A stretch of 52,848 nt of DNA from Clostridia bacterium (GCA_017399695.1 JAFQBK010000001.1:1-52848); one strand, 5' to 3'. Shown: positions 25,362 to 34,599, counted from the first letter of the stretch. Notes: generated by a model not told the origin, from the sequence alone. Made by a program: numbers and translations.

Positions 25362-26750
25362 TTAATTCAGCAGCATTTCACCAATCTGATACACATCTCC
25401 TGCGCCCATTGTCAGAATCAGATCTCCGTCTTTTGCGTTTTCGCGCAGGTATGAGCAGATGGCATCAAAGCCCTTAATATAGGATGCGTTATGACTTTCG
25501 TCATTAATTGCTTCAGCAAGGTCGAGTGCGTGAATCAAACCGGTATCCTTTTCGCGTGCCGCATAGATATCGCTTACAATGACGTGGTCACAATCGGCAA
25601 AGCTTTTCGCAAATTCGTCTTTTAATTTATACGCACGGGTGTAGGTATGCGGTTGGAAGATGCACCATACCTTGCCGCCAGACGCTGCCCGTCTTGCCGA
25701 GGCAAGCGTGGTACGAACCTCGGTCGGATGGTGGGCATAGTCATCGATAATACGCACGCCGCTCATCGTTCCTTTCAGCTCAAAACGACGATTCGTGCCG
25801 CCGAAGCTTAACAGTCCATCGCAGATTGCGTCTGTGCCGATGCCCAACAGGTGTGCGCAGGCGATGACGGAAAGCGCGTTGCTGACATTATGCATTCCCG
25901 GTACGTTGAGTTTTACCGTCATTTGCTCCTCGCCCTTCCAAAGTACGCGGAAGCTTGCGTATCCGTTTTCATCAAAAAGAATGTCCTCTGCACGCCAGAG
26001 TGCGTCCTTATTTTCAATCGCGTAGCTGTGCACGCTGCATTTTGCGTCGCGGACAGCACAAATGACCTCGGGGTCATCAAAGTTTGCGATGATGCCGCCC
26101 TCCGGGGGGAGAATCGCTACAAAATCCGCAAAACAGCGAACAATATCATCTAAATCCTTAAAAAAGTCCAAATGGTCTTCTTCAATATTTAATATAATGG
26201 CATATAAGGGGAAGAATTTTAAAAAGCTTGCACAGTATTCGCAGGCCTCCATGACCATATAGTCGTTTCCGCCGTCGCGCATATTGCCGCCGATGACGGG
26301 CAAAGCGCCGCCGACTAAAATTGTCGGGTCAAGACCGGCAGAAAGCAAAATGTGCGAAAGCATCGAGGTTGTAGTCGTTTTTCCGTGCGTTCCGCTGACG
26401 GCAATCGGGTTTTTATAGCGTTTCATCAGCGCACCTAAGAGCGTTGCCCTCTCAATCGCAGGAATACCGAGCGCGCGTGCGCGCACAAGCTCCGGGTTAT
26501 CTGATTTGATAGCTGCCGTATAGACCACGAGACCGGCACCGTCCACATTTTCTGCGCGATGTCCGATGGCGACAGGGATTCCTTTCGCCTCTAAATCGAG
26601 TGTTGCGGCGCTTTCCTTAAAATCGGAGCCGCGCACCGAGTAGCCATCATTTTTCAAGATGACCGCAAGGGCACTCATGCTGATGCCGCCGATGCCGATA
26701 AAAAAGATTTCTTTATCATATGAAATCGTATCCAGACTGAACTGATTCAT
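25362..26750 (-). CDS. murC: UDP-N-acetylmuramate--L-alanine ligase
   Basis: 462-residue MurC, the cytoplasmic ligase that adds L-alanine to UDP-MurNAc, first amino acid of the peptidoglycan stem. FIGIGGISMSALA is the N-terminal UDP-binding Rossmann loop, SGTHGKTTTT (119-128) the Mur-ligase P-loop, EACEYCASFL and NIEEDHLDFF hold the central-domain magnesium and carbamate-region residues, and the C-terminal IDDYAHHPTEV is the MurC hallmark. The length is normal. GGGGGAA precedes the ATG. It heads a three-gene minus-strand operon divergent from spoVG. Confidence 0.96.
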   Translation of the reverse strand: MNQFSLDTISYDKEIFFIGIGGISMSALAVILKNDGYSVRGSDFKESAATLDLEAKGIPVAIGHRAENVDGAGLVVYTAAIKSDNPELVRARALGIPAIERATLLGALMKRYKNPIAVSGTHGKTTTTSMLSHILLSAGLDPTILVGGALPVIGGNMRDGGNDYMVMEACEYCASFLKFFPLYAIILNIEEDHLDFFKDLDDIVRCFADFVAILPPEGGIIANFDDPEVICAVRDAKCSVHSYAIENKDALWRAEDILFDENGYASFRVLWKGEEQMTVKLNVPGMHNVSNALSVIACAHLLGIGTDAICDGLLSFGGTNRRFELKGTMSGVRIIDDYAHHPTEVRTTLASARRAASGGKVWCIFQPHTYTRAYKLKDEFAKSFADCDHVIVSDIYAAREKDTGLIHALDLAEAINDESHNASYIKGFDAICSYLRENAKDGDLILTMGAGDVYQIGEMLLN

Positions 26751-26933
26751 TCCGATTCCCCCATACTGTTAAAAAATACCTAACATTTATATTATATTGT
26801 ATCAGCGGAAAAATTAAAAGCATTTTTTGAAAAAAATTCCGTATAATTTCACTTTTTTCACAAAAAATAGAAACAAACCCAAGGAAAGCAAAATTTTTCC
26901 TTGCAAAGTCATCAACAAAAAGGAGTACGACGA

Positions 26934-27224
26934 ATGGAAATCACGGATATCAGAATCAGAAAAATTAACCTCGACTCAAAGATGAAAGCCGTTGTTTCGG
27001 TGACCTTTGATAACTGCCTGGTTATTCATGACATCAAGGTCATCGAGGGACAGGACAAACTCTTTGTGGCGATGCCCTCCCGGAAAACGCCGGAGGGAGA
27101 ATTCAAGGATATTGCGCATCCGATTAATATGGATATGCGCGATAAATTAGAGCACGGAATCCTTGATAAGTATCAAATGGCACTCGTCAGCGAGATGGAA
27201 GACGAGGGACAAGCCAATGCATAA
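26934..27224 (+). CDS. spoVG: Septation/sporulation regulator SpoVG
   Basis: 96-residue Spo[11 protein letters not shown] at the N-terminus, [20 protein letters not shown] and [20 protein letters not shown] are the conserved core; the C-terminal helix region is short. SpoVG is an RNA- and DNA-binding regulator that in Firmicutes influences septation, capsule and virulence genes; it also occurs in non-spore-formers, so it does not prove sporulation. AGGAG eight bases before ATG 26934 fixes the start. It stands alone in the gap divergent from murC and is followed by a strong terminator. Confidence 0.95.
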   Translation: MEITDIRIRKINLDSKMKAVVSVTFDNCLVIHDIKVIEGQDKLFVAMPSRKTPEGEFKDIAHPINMDMRDKLEHGILDKYQMALVSEMEDEGQANA

Positions 27225-27246
27225 AATGCAAGTTTTACATTTCAGT

Positions 27247-27289
27247 AGCGAAACAGCCAAAACAAAAAAGTGGCTGTTTCGCTTTTTTT
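27247..27289 (+). terminator. Rho-independent terminator of spoVG
   Basis: A perfect 13-bp stem (AGCGAAACAGCCA with TGGCTGTTTCGCT) around an A-rich loop is followed directly by seven T residues. Confidence 0.93.
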
Positions 27290-27311
27290 CGCAAAAATGT
27301 AAAATTTATAC

Positions 27312-27340
27312 TTGATTATTTATACATTTTCGTGTATAAT
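27312..27340 (+). promoter_or_regulatory. Promoter of the second amino-acid ABC operon
   Basis: TTGATT (27312-27317), a 17-base spacer and a perfect TATAAT (27335-27340) lie 45 bp before the binding-protein gene. Confidence 0.7.
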
Positions 27341-27384
27341 TATAAATACCATTAAATTTTGACCTATTTAAGGAGGAATTCAAA

Positions 27385-28140
27385 ATGAAAAAAATGTTGG
27401 CTTTAGCACTTGCCGTTTTGATGGCAGTTTGCGTATTCGCAGGTTGTGCACAAGAGGCAGAAAATGTTTTAACTATGGGTACGAATGCAGCGTTCCCGCC
27501 GTATGAAATGGTTGATGAAAACAACAAAATCATCGGTATCGACGCTGAAATCGCAGAAGCTGTTGCTGCAAAGCTCGGCATGAAGCTTGAAATTAAAGAT
27601 ATGGCTTTTGATTCTTTGATTACCGCTGTTTCTTCCGGTGCAATCGATGTTGCTCTGGCTGGTATGACGGTTACCGAAGAGCGTAAAGAGTCTGTAAACT
27701 TCTCCGATACTTATGCAACCGGTATTCAGGTTGTTATCGTAAAAGAAGACAGCGAAATCAAAACGATTGACGATTTAGAAGGCAAAAAAATCGGTGTTCA
27801 GTCCGGTACGACCGGTGATATCTACTGCTCCGATTCCCCGGAAAACGGTGGCTACGGCGAAGATGCAGTTGCTCGTTATGACAACGGTGCTTTAGCTGTT
27901 CAGGCTTTGGCAAACGGTCAGGTTGACTGTGTTGTTATCGACAATGAGCCGGCAAAAGCTTTCGTTGCTGCAAACGAAGGTCTGAAGATTTTGGAAACTG
28001 AGTTTGCTATTGAGGATTATGCAGCTGCTATTGCAAAAGAAAACACCGAGCTGTTAGAAAGCTTCAACAAGGCTCTTTCTGAACTCAAAGCAGAAGGCAA
28101 GCTTGACGAAATCATTGGAAAGTACATCAAGGCTGAATAA
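27385..28140 (+). CDS. Second amino-acid ABC transporter substrate-binding lipoprotein
   Basis: 251 residues with a lipoprotein signal (lipobox FAGC, C21) and a solute-binding family 3 fold: TMGTNAAFPPYEMVDENNKI, GIDAEIAEAVAAKLG, AGMTVTEERKESVNFSDTY and GTTGDIYC. The EERKESV/NFSDTY region is typical of arginine, glutamine or general polar amino-acid binders. AAGGAGG lies before the ATG. It differs clearly from the first binding protein (20080), so the two importers probably have different specificities. A terminator-like hairpin separates it from the permease. Confidence 0.92.
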   Translation: MKKMLALALAVLMAVCVFAGCAQEAENVLTMGTNAAFPPYEMVDENNKIIGIDAEIAEAVAAKLGMKLEIKDMAFDSLITAVSSGAIDVALAGMTVTEERKESVNFSDTYATGIQVVIVKEDSEIKTIDDLEGKKIGVQSGTTGDIYCSDSPENGGYGEDAVARYDNGALAVQALANGQVDCVVIDNEPAKAFVAANEGLKILETEFAIEDYAAAIAKENTELLESFNKALSELKAEGKLDEIIGKYIKAE

Positions 28141-28170
28141 TTGAATGTAGTTTTATCAAGGGAAGTAACT

Positions 28171-28198
28171 AAGGGGCGATGCTCGCATCGCCCCTTTT
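28171..28198 (+). terminator. Intergenic terminator/attenuator in the second ABC operon
   Basis: AAGGGGCGATG pairs perfectly with CATCGCCCCTT around CTCG, followed by four T residues. Placed between binding protein and permease, it should give partial termination and excess binding-protein mRNA, as in the first importer. Confidence 0.8.
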
Positions 28199-28220
28199 GT
28201 TCACGAAAGGGGAAATAAAG

Positions 28221-29003
28221 GTGAGCGTTCTCACTTTTGCAATGTGGTTGACTGATATGGCTCCGGACTGGATGCAAAATCTTCCGGAATGGCTGCAACG
28301 CCTTTGCTTTCAGTTCTTCCAGGTATTTGTATATGAAAACCGTTGGAAGTTCTTTACCGACGGCTTGGTAACGACCTTTGTCGTAACCATCGGCGCATTG
28401 ATTTTAGGTGTAATCATCGGTATGATTGTCGCAATCCTGCGTTCTGCGCACGACAGCAGCCGCAAAAAACCCAACATCATTTTGCGTATTTTGAATTCTA
28501 TCTGTAAGATTTATGTCACTGTGCTCAGAGGAACACCTTTGATGGTTCAGCTCCTCATTATGGGCTTTGTCATTATGGTACCGAAAAGTACCTTCGATAC
28601 CAATCTTTGTGCGATTATTACGCTTGGCATCAACTCCGGTGCCTATGTAGCGGAAATTGCGCGCTCAGGCCTCATGTCCATTCCGGCAGGTCAGACAGAG
28701 GCCGGGAGAAGCCTTGGTCTTAGCTATGCGCAGACAATGTTTTATATCATCGTTCCGCAGGCGTTTAAGAATATTCTACCTGCGCTCGGTAACGAGCTGA
28801 TTGCGCTCTTAAAAGAGACCTCTTTGGTTACGGTGATTGCGCTTCAGGATGTAACCAAAGCCGCGCAGGTCATTGTAAGTAAGACTTATACGGCAACCAT
28901 TCCGTACATCAGCCTTGCTCTCATCTATCTTGTGCTGGTTGTCATTCTTACCAAGCTGTTAGGTATCCTAGAGAGGAGGCTGCGTGAAAGTGATAAACGT
29001 TAA
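28221..29003 (+). CDS. Amino-acid ABC transporter permease (second system)
   Basis: 260-residue HisM/GlnP-type permease with [15 protein letters not shown] and the EAA loop [17 protein letters not shown], plus about five membrane helices. An extra amphipathic N-terminal segment of some 35 residues ([16 protein letters not shown]) precedes the first helix. Start taken as GTG 28221 after AAAGGGG; ATG 28242 is the alternative. Its last 20 bases overlap the ATPase gene, so the two are translationally coupled. Confidence 0.9.
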   Translation: MSVLTFAMWLTDMAPDWMQNLPEWLQRLCFQFFQVFVYENRWKFFTDGLVTTFVVTIGALILGVIIGMIVAILRSAHDSSRKKPNIILRILNSICKIYVTVLRGTPLMVQLLIMGFVIMVPKSTFDTNLCAIITLGINSGAYVAEIARSGLMSIPAGQTEAGRSLGLSYAQTMFYIIVPQAFKNILPALGNELIALLKETSLVTVIALQDVTKAAQVIVSKTYTATIPYISLALIYLVLVVILTKLLGILERRLRESDKR

Positions 29004-29712
29004 AGGGCTTAAAAAATCCTTTGGAAACCACGAGGTTTTATGTGGGATTGATGAGCATATTAAAAAGGGCGAAAAAGTCGTTATCATCGGCGCTTCCGGC
29101 TCCGGAAAGTCGACCTTTTTGCGTTGCCTGAATCTTTTGGAGCAGCCGACGGACGGGCAGATTTTCTTTGAGGGAACGGATATCACAGACCCGAAAAATG
29201 ATATCAATAAACTGCGCCGGAAGATGGGTATGGTATTCCAGCAGTTTAATCTGTTCCCGCATATGAAGGTCAAGGAAAACATAAAGCTTGCGCCGGTGAA
29301 GCTGAAGCTGATGACGGAAGAAGAAGCGGAGAAAAAGGCGCTTGATTTGCTTGCGCGTGTCGGCCTTCCCGAAAAGGCAGAGGCATACCCGGGACAGCTG
29401 TCCGGCGGTCAGCAGCAGCGGATTGCGATTGCGCGTGCGCTTGCAATGAATCCGGATGTGATGCTGTTTGATGAGCCGACAAGTGCGCTCGACCCGGAAA
29501 TGGTCGGAGAGGTTTTGGAAATTATGAAAGAGCTTGCGGCAGAGGGTATGACCATGGTCGTTGTAACCCACGAAATGGGTTTTGCCCGTGAGGTGGCAGA
29601 CCGCGTGCTGTTCATGGATGAAGGCGTGATTATGGAAAGCGGTACGCCGAAGGAAATCTTCGAAAACCCGCAGAATGAAAGAACCAAATCGTTCTTAAGT
29701 AAAGTATTATAA
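28984..29712 (+). CDS. Amino-acid ABC transporter ATP-binding protein (second system)
   Basis: 242-residue GlnQ-type ATPase: Walker [11 protein letters not shown]-loop [10 protein letters not shown], signature LSGGQQQR, Walker [14 protein letters not shown] and switch histidine in VVTHEMG. Starts at a GTG inside the permease gene; AGGAGG lies four bases before it, and a second in-frame GTG at 28990 has spacing of ten and may be used instead. Nearly all motifs match the ATPase at 21718, which indicates duplication of the importer. Confidence 0.92.
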   Translation: MKVINVKGLKKSFGNHEVLCGIDEHIKKGEKVVIIGASGSGKSTFLRCLNLLEQPTDGQIFFEGTDITDPKNDINKLRRKMGMVFQQFNLFPHMKVKENIKLAPVKLKLMTEEEAEKKALDLLARVGLPEKAEAYPGQLSGGQQQRIAIARALAMNPDVMLFDEPTSALDPEMVGEVLEIMKELAAEGMTMVVVTHEMGFAREVADRVLFMDEGVIMESGTPKEIFENPQNERTKSFLSKVL

Positions 29713-29722
29713 ATTGCAGATT

Positions 29723-29754
29723 ACCGCAGAGCTTTTGAGCCACTGCGGTTTTTT
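29723..29754 (+). terminator. Terminator of the second ABC operon
   Basis: ACCGCAG pairs with CTGCGGT around a 13-base loop, followed by a run of T residues. Confidence 0.8.
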
Positions 29755-29790
29755 GCCATCAGCACAATGTCATTTTGGGAGGTGCATCAA

Positions 29791-30738
29791 ATGAAAATCG
29801 TAATTTTAGACCGCCTGACACTGGGGGAAGACCTGGATGTTTCAGGGCTGAATCGTTTTGGTACGGTGCTTGTGTATGACACGACGAAAGACGATGAGGT
29901 CATAGAGCATATTGGCGATGCGGATGTGATTTTCTTAAACAAAGTTCGTCTGGGAGAGCATAACTTAAAGGATGCCAGTAACCTAAAATTGATTTGTGAA
30001 GCGGCAACGGGCTATGACAACATTGATTTGGAGTACTGCAGAGCGCGAGGCATTGCGGTTTGTAATGTGCCGGGCTACTCGGTACACAGCGTTTCGCAGG
30101 TGACGGTTTCGATGGTGCTTTCTTTGGTGAACCATCTGCCGGAATATGCCGCGTATACCAAAAGCGGATTTTACACCGAACAGGGTGCGGCAAACATTCT
30201 GCGCCCGGTCTATCACGAGTTGTTTGGAAAGACCTGGGGCATTGTTGGCTATGGTGCCATCGGCGAAAAGGTCGCAGAGGTGGCAAAGGCCTTTGGTTGT
30301 CGCGTGCTTGCTTTTAAGCGCACCCCGAAAGAGGGTGTGGAGTGCACCGATATTGATACATTAATGAAAGAAAGCGACATCATCACCGTCCATCTTCCGC
30401 TTTCGGAGGAAACACGGGGATTGATTGATAAAAAGCGGATTGACGGCATGAAGAAGACGGCAATTTTAGTCAATACCGCCCGTGGTGCGGTTTGCGACGA
30501 GACGGCACTTTGCGAGGCTGTGGGAAAAGGGAGAATTGCAGGAATCGGTGTGGACGTATTTTCCAAAGAACCCTTTGAAAAGGGAAGTCCTTATGATACG
30601 GTGAAGCATCTTCCCAATGTCTGCTTAACGCCGCACATGGCGTGGGGCGCAAAGGAATCGAGGGAACGTTGTTTTTCGGAAATGCTGAAGAACACGGAAG
30701 CGTTTTTCCGCGGCGAGCGTCGGAATCGGGTGGATTAA
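29791..30738 (+). CDS. D-2-hydroxyacid dehydrogenase (glycerate dehydrogenase-like)
   Basis: 315-residue NAD-dependent dehydrogenase of the D-isomer family. The nucleotide loop is GYGAIGEKV, the catalytic arginine lies in NTARGAV, the glutamate in the following GVDVFSKEP region, and the histidine in TPHMAW. Closest in pattern to hydroxypyruvate reductase/glycerate dehydrogenase, but lactate- or phosphoglycerate-type substrates cannot be excluded. GGGAGG precedes ATG 29791; an earlier in-frame ATG lacks a ribosome site. It begins a tight operon with an amidohydrolase, an esterase and glutamine synthetase. Confidence 0.88.
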   Translation: MKIVILDRLTLGEDLDVSGLNRFGTVLVYDTTKDDEVIEHIGDADVIFLNKVRLGEHNLKDASNLKLICEAATGYDNIDLEYCRARGIAVCNVPGYSVHSVSQVTVSMVLSLVNHLPEYAAYTKSGFYTEQGAANILRPVYHELFGKTWGIVGYGAIGEKVAEVAKAFGCRVLAFKRTPKEGVECTDIDTLMKESDIITVHLPLSEETRGLIDKKRIDGMKKTAILVNTARGAVCDETALCEAVGKGRIAGIGVDVFSKEPFEKGSPYDTVKHLPNVCLTPHMAWGAKESRERCFSEMLKNTEAFFRGERRNRVD

Positions 30739-30755
30739 CTTTAGAGGTGAAAAAT

Positions 30756-31598
30756 ATGAAAAAGATAGATGCACACAATCATCCCGGGCTTTCCGGATGG
30801 ACCTATGAGGAAATTATTGCCCAGCAGGATGAGGCAGGGATTGACAAGATTTTTCTTTTGGCGATTGAGGCGACCAATACGGACGAGCCGGGGCCGCTTG
30901 ATATTGCGCTGGAGCGTTGTCTGGAATACTACGAGCGTTCGCCGGAGCGGTTTTTGCTTGGTTGTGCGCCGGACCCGAGAATTCCGGGGGCGATTGACCG
31001 GCTGGAACTGCTGGTCAGGGATTATGGGATTAAAATCTGCGGCGAAGTGAAAATCCGTATGATGTACGACAACCGCGATGCGATTGATATGTTCCGCCAC
31101 TGCGGTGAGCTTAGGCTGCCTGTGGTACTGCATATGCAGGAGGCGGCGGCATCGCCGACGCATCAGAAATATCCGAGACCGCATATGTGGTATGGCGGTG
31201 ATATTGATACCGTAGAGCGCGTGCTCGCACTTTGTCCCGAAACGGCGATTATGGCACATTCGACCGCTTTTTGGAGTTTTATTTCGAATGACGATAAAGG
31301 AAAAACGCAGAACTATCCGCGAGGGGAGGTCATCCCCGGCGGAAAAATAGAAAAGCTTTTGGAAAAATACCCGAACCTGTACTGCGACTGTTCGGGGGAT
31401 TCCGGTCTCTTTGCCCTCCAGCGTTCGCCGGAGTATGCAAAAAAACTGATGCTGACCTATCCTGAAAAATTTATCTTTGCCCGGGATTTTTACTCGAATG
31501 AGCTTTCGGATTTTGTGGACAGCTTGGGACTCCCCGAAGAAAATTTAGAGCTTTTCTATCACGGGAATTTAGAGCGCCTCATTGGCGAGGAACTGTAA
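30756..31598 (+). CDS. Amidohydrolase family protein (Amidohydro_2-like)
   Basis: 280-residue TIM-barrel hydrolase. KKIDAHNHPG gives the N-terminal His-x-His metal motif, VLHMQEAA a further histidine, IMAHSTAFW another and FARDFYSNE the closing aspartate, in the order of the Amidohydro_2 family (decarboxylases and lactone hydrolases). No signal peptide. The start at ATG 30756 follows AGAGG; a longer frame overlaps the dehydrogenase gene and lacks support. Spacing to neighbours is 17 and 11 bp, so it is co-transcribed with them. Substrate unknown. Confidence 0.8.
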   Translation: MKKIDAHNHPGLSGWTYEEIIAQQDEAGIDKIFLLAIEATNTDEPGPLDIALERCLEYYERSPERFLLGCAPDPRIPGAIDRLELLVRDYGIKICGEVKIRMMYDNRDAIDMFRHCGELRLPVVLHMQEAAASPTHQKYPRPHMWYGGDIDTVERVLALCPETAIMAHSTAFWSFISNDDKGKTQNYPRGEVIPGGKIEKLLEKYPNLYCDCSGDSGLFALQRSPEYAKKLMLTYPEKFIFARDFYSNELSDFVDSLGLPEENLELFYHGNLERLIGEEL

Positions 31599-31609
31599 GG
31601 AGGCTAGCA

Positions 31610-32341
31610 ATGATTATTGACGGAAAGAAGATAGCAGACAAGGAAATCCGTTCCTATCTGATGATTGGGCAGTCGAACATGGCGGGCAGAGGACATTATG
31701 GCGAGGTACCGGAGATTCGAAATGAGAACTGCTATATGCTCCGGATGGGCAGGTGGCAGGCAATGGTCGAGCCAATCAATCCTGACCGTGAGATTTTTTC
31801 CGAGGCCTGGCACAGCGGCATCAGTTTGGCGGCTTCGTTTGCCGATGAGCTGGCAAAATACACGGGAGAAAAGGTGGGCTTGATTCCTTGCGCAGACGGA
31901 GGAACTTGTCTGCGTGAGTGGATGCCGGGTACGGTGCTGTATGACCATGCGGTAATGCAGACTCATCTTGCGATGCGCTCATCAACCTTTTCAGGTATTT
32001 TGTGGCATCAGGGCGAAAGTGACTGCAATTCCGATGAGGATGTGGCGACTTATGAAGAACGGTTTCTGTTGATGATTTCTTCCCTTAAAAAAGATTTGGG
32101 TGTGGGGGATGTTCCTGTATTAATCGGTGAGATCAGCGAAAACATTCATGAAAAATTTCGTGTGGGCGAGCGCCCGAAAGAACTGAACCGCGTATTTTAC
32201 AAAATTGCAGAAAAACTTCCGAATTGCCGCGTCGTATCGGCAAAGGGATTTACGCTGAATCAAGACGGAATCCATTTTGATTCGCCGTCCTGCCGCGTCT
32301 TTGGCAAACGATATTTTGAAGAATTATTAAACTTAAAATAA
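31610..32341 (+). CDS. Sialate O-acetylesterase-like SGNH hydrolase
   Basis: 243-residue SGNH/SASA esterase. The catalytic serine lies in MIGQSNMAGRG and the conserved WHQGESD forms the third block; the catalytic histidine is expected near the C-terminal DGIHFDS. No signal peptide, so cytoplasmic, unlike many secreted sialate esterases. It probably removes acetyl groups from a sugar or other small ester. It lies between the amidohydrolase and glutamine synthetase with gaps of 11 and 12 bp, an unusual pairing with nitrogen assimilation. Confidence 0.85.
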   Translation: MIIDGKKIADKEIRSYLMIGQSNMAGRGHYGEVPEIRNENCYMLRMGRWQAMVEPINPDREIFSEAWHSGISLAASFADELAKYTGEKVGLIPCADGGTCLREWMPGTVLYDHAVMQTHLAMRSSTFSGILWHQGESDCNSDEDVATYEERFLLMISSLKKDLGVGDVPVLIGEISENIHEKFRVGERPKELNRVFYKIAEKLPNCRVVSAKGFTLNQDGIHFDSPSCRVFGKRYFEELLNLK

Positions 32342-32353
32342 AGGAGAGCGCGT

Positions 32354-33778
32354 ATGAAAAAGGCAGTAAAAGATATTTTGGCAATGATTAAGGAACACGA
32401 CATTAAGATGATTGACTTTAAGATGGTTGACATCAGCGGTCAGTTCCGTCACGTAACCATTCCGGCAAAGAATTTTTCAGAAAAGACCTTAAAGAACGGC
32501 ATTGGTTTTGATGCATCGAACTATGGCTATGCCGTTGTTGAAAAGAGCGATATGGTCTTTATTCCCGACCCGGAGACCGCGGTCATTGACCCGTTCTGCG
32601 AGATTCCGACGCTTTCGATGACGGGTAATGCGATGATGATTGATAGTCCCGAAAACAGGCCGCTTGCGCAGTATCCGAGAAATATTGTCCTTGCGGCAGA
32701 AAAATACTTAAAAGACAGCGGCATTGCAGACACGATGCTGATTCTGCCGGAGTTTGAGTTCTATCTGTTTGACCAGGTAGGCTGGGAAGTTAAGCCGGAT
32801 TCCATCGGCGTGGCATTAGATGCTTCTCAGGCACACTGGAACAGCGCAGAAGAAGGTCTCGGAAATGTTGTTGCAAAGCAGAAAAACTATCACATCGCAA
32901 AGCCGTTTGATACCACCTATGAGGCAAGAAGTGAGATGTGTATGTTAATTGACGATGCGGGCATTGCTCTTAACTATCATCATCCGGAGGTTGGTGCCGG
33001 CGGTCAGTTTGAGATTGAGCCGGAGCTTGGTCAGATGTCTAAAATGGCAGATGCAACGATGATGATTAAATACATCATTCACAACACTGCAAGAAAATAT
33101 GGTCTTTCTGCAACCTTTATGCCGAAGCCGATTATGGGTGAGGCAGGAAACGGTATGCACGTTCATATGCTTCTGTTAAAAGACGGCGAGCCGGTTTTCT
33201 CCGATGACAACGGGTATTCCAACTTGAGCCGTGAGGCGCACTACTTTATGGGCGGCCTCTTAAAGCATATTGCTTCCCTGTGTGCCCTGACTAACCCGAG
33301 CACCAACTCCTTTAAGCGTTTGGTACCGGGCTTTGAAGCACCGGTGACGGTAGGCTATGCGACCTCGAACCGCAGTGCGGTCATTCGTATTCCGGCGTAT
33401 GCAAAAGAGCCGAAGCTCCGCCGCTTTGAACTGCGGAATCCGGATGCGACCTGTAACCCGTATTTCTGCTATGCGGCAATTTTGATGGCAGGCATTGACG
33501 GAATCAAGAATCAGATTGACCCGCACGAAAATGGCTGGGGTCCGTATGATATGAACCTGTTCCATCTGCCGGAGGAGGAAAAAGCAAAGCTTACGCAGCT
33601 TCCGACTTCGCTGGATGCAGCACTCGATGCCTTAGAGGCAGACCACGATTATTTAACCGCGGGCGGCGTATTCCCGGAAGAACTCATTAAAAACTTTATT
33701 GCGACAAAACGCAAAGAGGTCAGTGAGCTTTCCCGTATTCCTCATCCTGCGGAATTTGATAAATATTATAATTTATAA
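32354..33778 (+). CDS. glnA: Glutamine synthetase type I
   Basis: 474-residue glutamine synthetase, which joins glutamate and ammonia using ATP. LPEFEFYLF, GAGGQFEIEP, the NGMHVHM metal/ammonia loop, NRSAVIRIP and RFELRNPDATCNPY are all present. Length and the C-terminal region resemble the longer GSI type, yet the position of the adenylylated tyrosine (NLYDLPPEE in enterobacteria) is phenylalanine F403 (MNLFHLPEEE), so adenylylation control is not expected. AAGGAG precedes the ATG. Last gene of the dehydrogenase/amidohydrolase/esterase operon; no clear terminator follows. Confidence 0.93.
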   Translation: MKKAVKDILAMIKEHDIKMIDFKMVDISGQFRHVTIPAKNFSEKTLKNGIGFDASNYGYAVVEKSDMVFIPDPETAVIDPFCEIPTLSMTGNAMMIDSPENRPLAQYPRNIVLAAEKYLKDSGIADTMLILPEFEFYLFDQVGWEVKPDSIGVALDASQAHWNSAEEGLGNVVAKQKNYHIAKPFDTTYEARSEMCMLIDDAGIALNYHHPEVGAGGQFEIEPELGQMSKMADATMMIKYIIHNTARKYGLSATFMPKPIMGEAGNGMHVHMLLLKDGEPVFSDDNGYSNLSREAHYFMGGLLKHIASLCALTNPSTNSFKRLVPGFEAPVTVGYATSNRSAVIRIPAYAKEPKLRRFELRNPDATCNPYFCYAAILMAGIDGIKNQIDPHENGWGPYDMNLFHLPEEEKAKLTQLPTSLDAALDALEADHDYLTAGGVFPEELIKNFIATKRKEVSELSRIPHPAEFDKYYNL

Positions 33779-33814
33779 TTTGCGATGATTCATGCGAAAA
33801 AATGAAAAAAATAA

Positions 33815-33844
33815 TTGACAATCGGGTATGGCAAGTGGTATAAT
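33815..33844 (+). promoter_or_regulatory. Promoter of the rplU-prp-rpmA operon
   Basis: A perfect TTGACA (33815-33820) and perfect TATAAT (33839-33844) are separated by 18 bases, a strong sigma-A promoter fitting a ribosomal protein operon. Confidence 0.85.
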
Positions 33845-33847
33845 GTC

Positions 33848-33943
33848 TCTTAGCCGCGTGTGAAAGGTCATAAAAGTGCCATGGCACTACCTTTGTACAG
33901 TGATGTATCAGGCACAGCGAGCAAGGATGGAGGAGGTGCAAAG
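33848..33943 (+). ncRNA. Ribosomal protein L21 leader
   Basis: Between the promoter and rplU lies about 95 bases of structured RNA. AAAGGT (33863-33868) pairs with ACCTTT and encloses the self-complementary AGTGCCATGGCACT (33875-33888); a purine-rich run GGATGGAGGAGGTG ends at the ribosome site. The order matches the L21 leader of Firmicutes, which I recognise from memory and which is thought to let L21 repress its own operon. Confidence 0.75.
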
Positions 33944-34258
33944 ATGTACGCAATTATCAAAACCGGTGGCAAACAGTACAAAGTAAGCGAAGGCGATACG
34001 CTATTCGTTGAAAAGCTGGGTGTCAAAGACGGTGACACAGTAACCTTTGACGAGGTTTTGGCAGTCGGAGGCGGAGATTCCTTAAAAGTTGGAGCTCCCT
34101 TGGTTGACGGTGCAACTGTAACTGCAAAGGTTGAAACCGCAGAAGGTAAAGGCAAGAAAGTGATTGTGTTCAAGTACAAGCCGAAAAAGGGCAGTGCGAA
34201 AAAGCAGGGTCACAGACAGCCGTATACCAAAGTTGTGATCGAAAAGATCAACGCATAA
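33944..34258 (+). CDS. rplU: Large-subunit ribosomal protein L21
   Basis: 104-residue L21: [18 protein letters not shown] at the N-terminus and [14 protein letters not shown] at the C-terminus are diagnostic. The length is normal. GGAGGAGGTG precedes ATG 33944; longer in-frame starts fall within the L21 leader and are rejected. First gene of the conserved rplU-prp-rpmA operon. Confidence 0.98.
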   Translation: MYAIIKTGGKQYKVSEGDTLFVEKLGVKDGDTVTFDEVLAVGGGDSLKVGAPLVDGATVTAKVETAEGKGKKVIVFKYKPKKGSAKKQGHRQPYTKVVIEKINA

Positions 34259-34263
34259 TCGCC

Positions 34264-34596
34264 ATGACGACGATTACTATTTACCGCAACCGAAACGGAG
34301 AAATCATAAAGTATCTGGTCGAAGGACATACGGGCTACGCTGAGCACGGACAGGATATTGTTTGTGCATCCATTACCACGGCAGCCGTGACCGCGTTAAA
34401 CGGGCTCACGGATGTTTTAGGTATCGGCATCGGCTATGAGGTGCGCGACGGATATTTAGAATGCATTCTTCCCGACCAAATGGATGATGAAAGTCGATTT
34501 GGTGCGAAGGTGCTCTTAGAAAGTATGGTTCTTTCGTTTCAAAGCCTAAAAGAGCAGTACGATGACTGCATTTCAATTACCGAATTGGAGGTGTAA
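34264..34596 (+). CDS. prp: Ribosomal-processing cysteine protease Prp
   Basis: 110-residue Prp. The catalytic pair H22 and C34 lies in GHTGYAEHGQDIVCASIT, exactly the spacing known from the staphylococcal enzyme. Prp removes the N-terminal peptide of ribosomal protein L27, and the L27 encoded four bases downstream indeed carries such a peptide, so enzyme and substrate are side by side. No separate promoter is visible. Confidence 0.95.
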   Translation: MTTITIYRNRNGEIIKYLVEGHTGYAEHGQDIVCASITTAAVTALNGLTDVLGIGIGYEVRDGYLECILPDQMDDESRFGAKVLLESMVLSFQSLKEQYDDCISITELEV

Positions 34597-34599
34597 CAA

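Noticed and set aside
29038..29571. Long minus-strand ORF opposite the second ABC ATPase
   Set aside because: A shadow of a strongly conserved gene; no ribosome site and no family resemblance. The same applies to the other antisense ORFs over coding genes, for example 19551-19883 and 30741-31259.
33860..33943. N-terminal extension of L21
   Set aside because: It lies in the L21 leader; the conserved protein begins at 33944 after a strong ribosome site.
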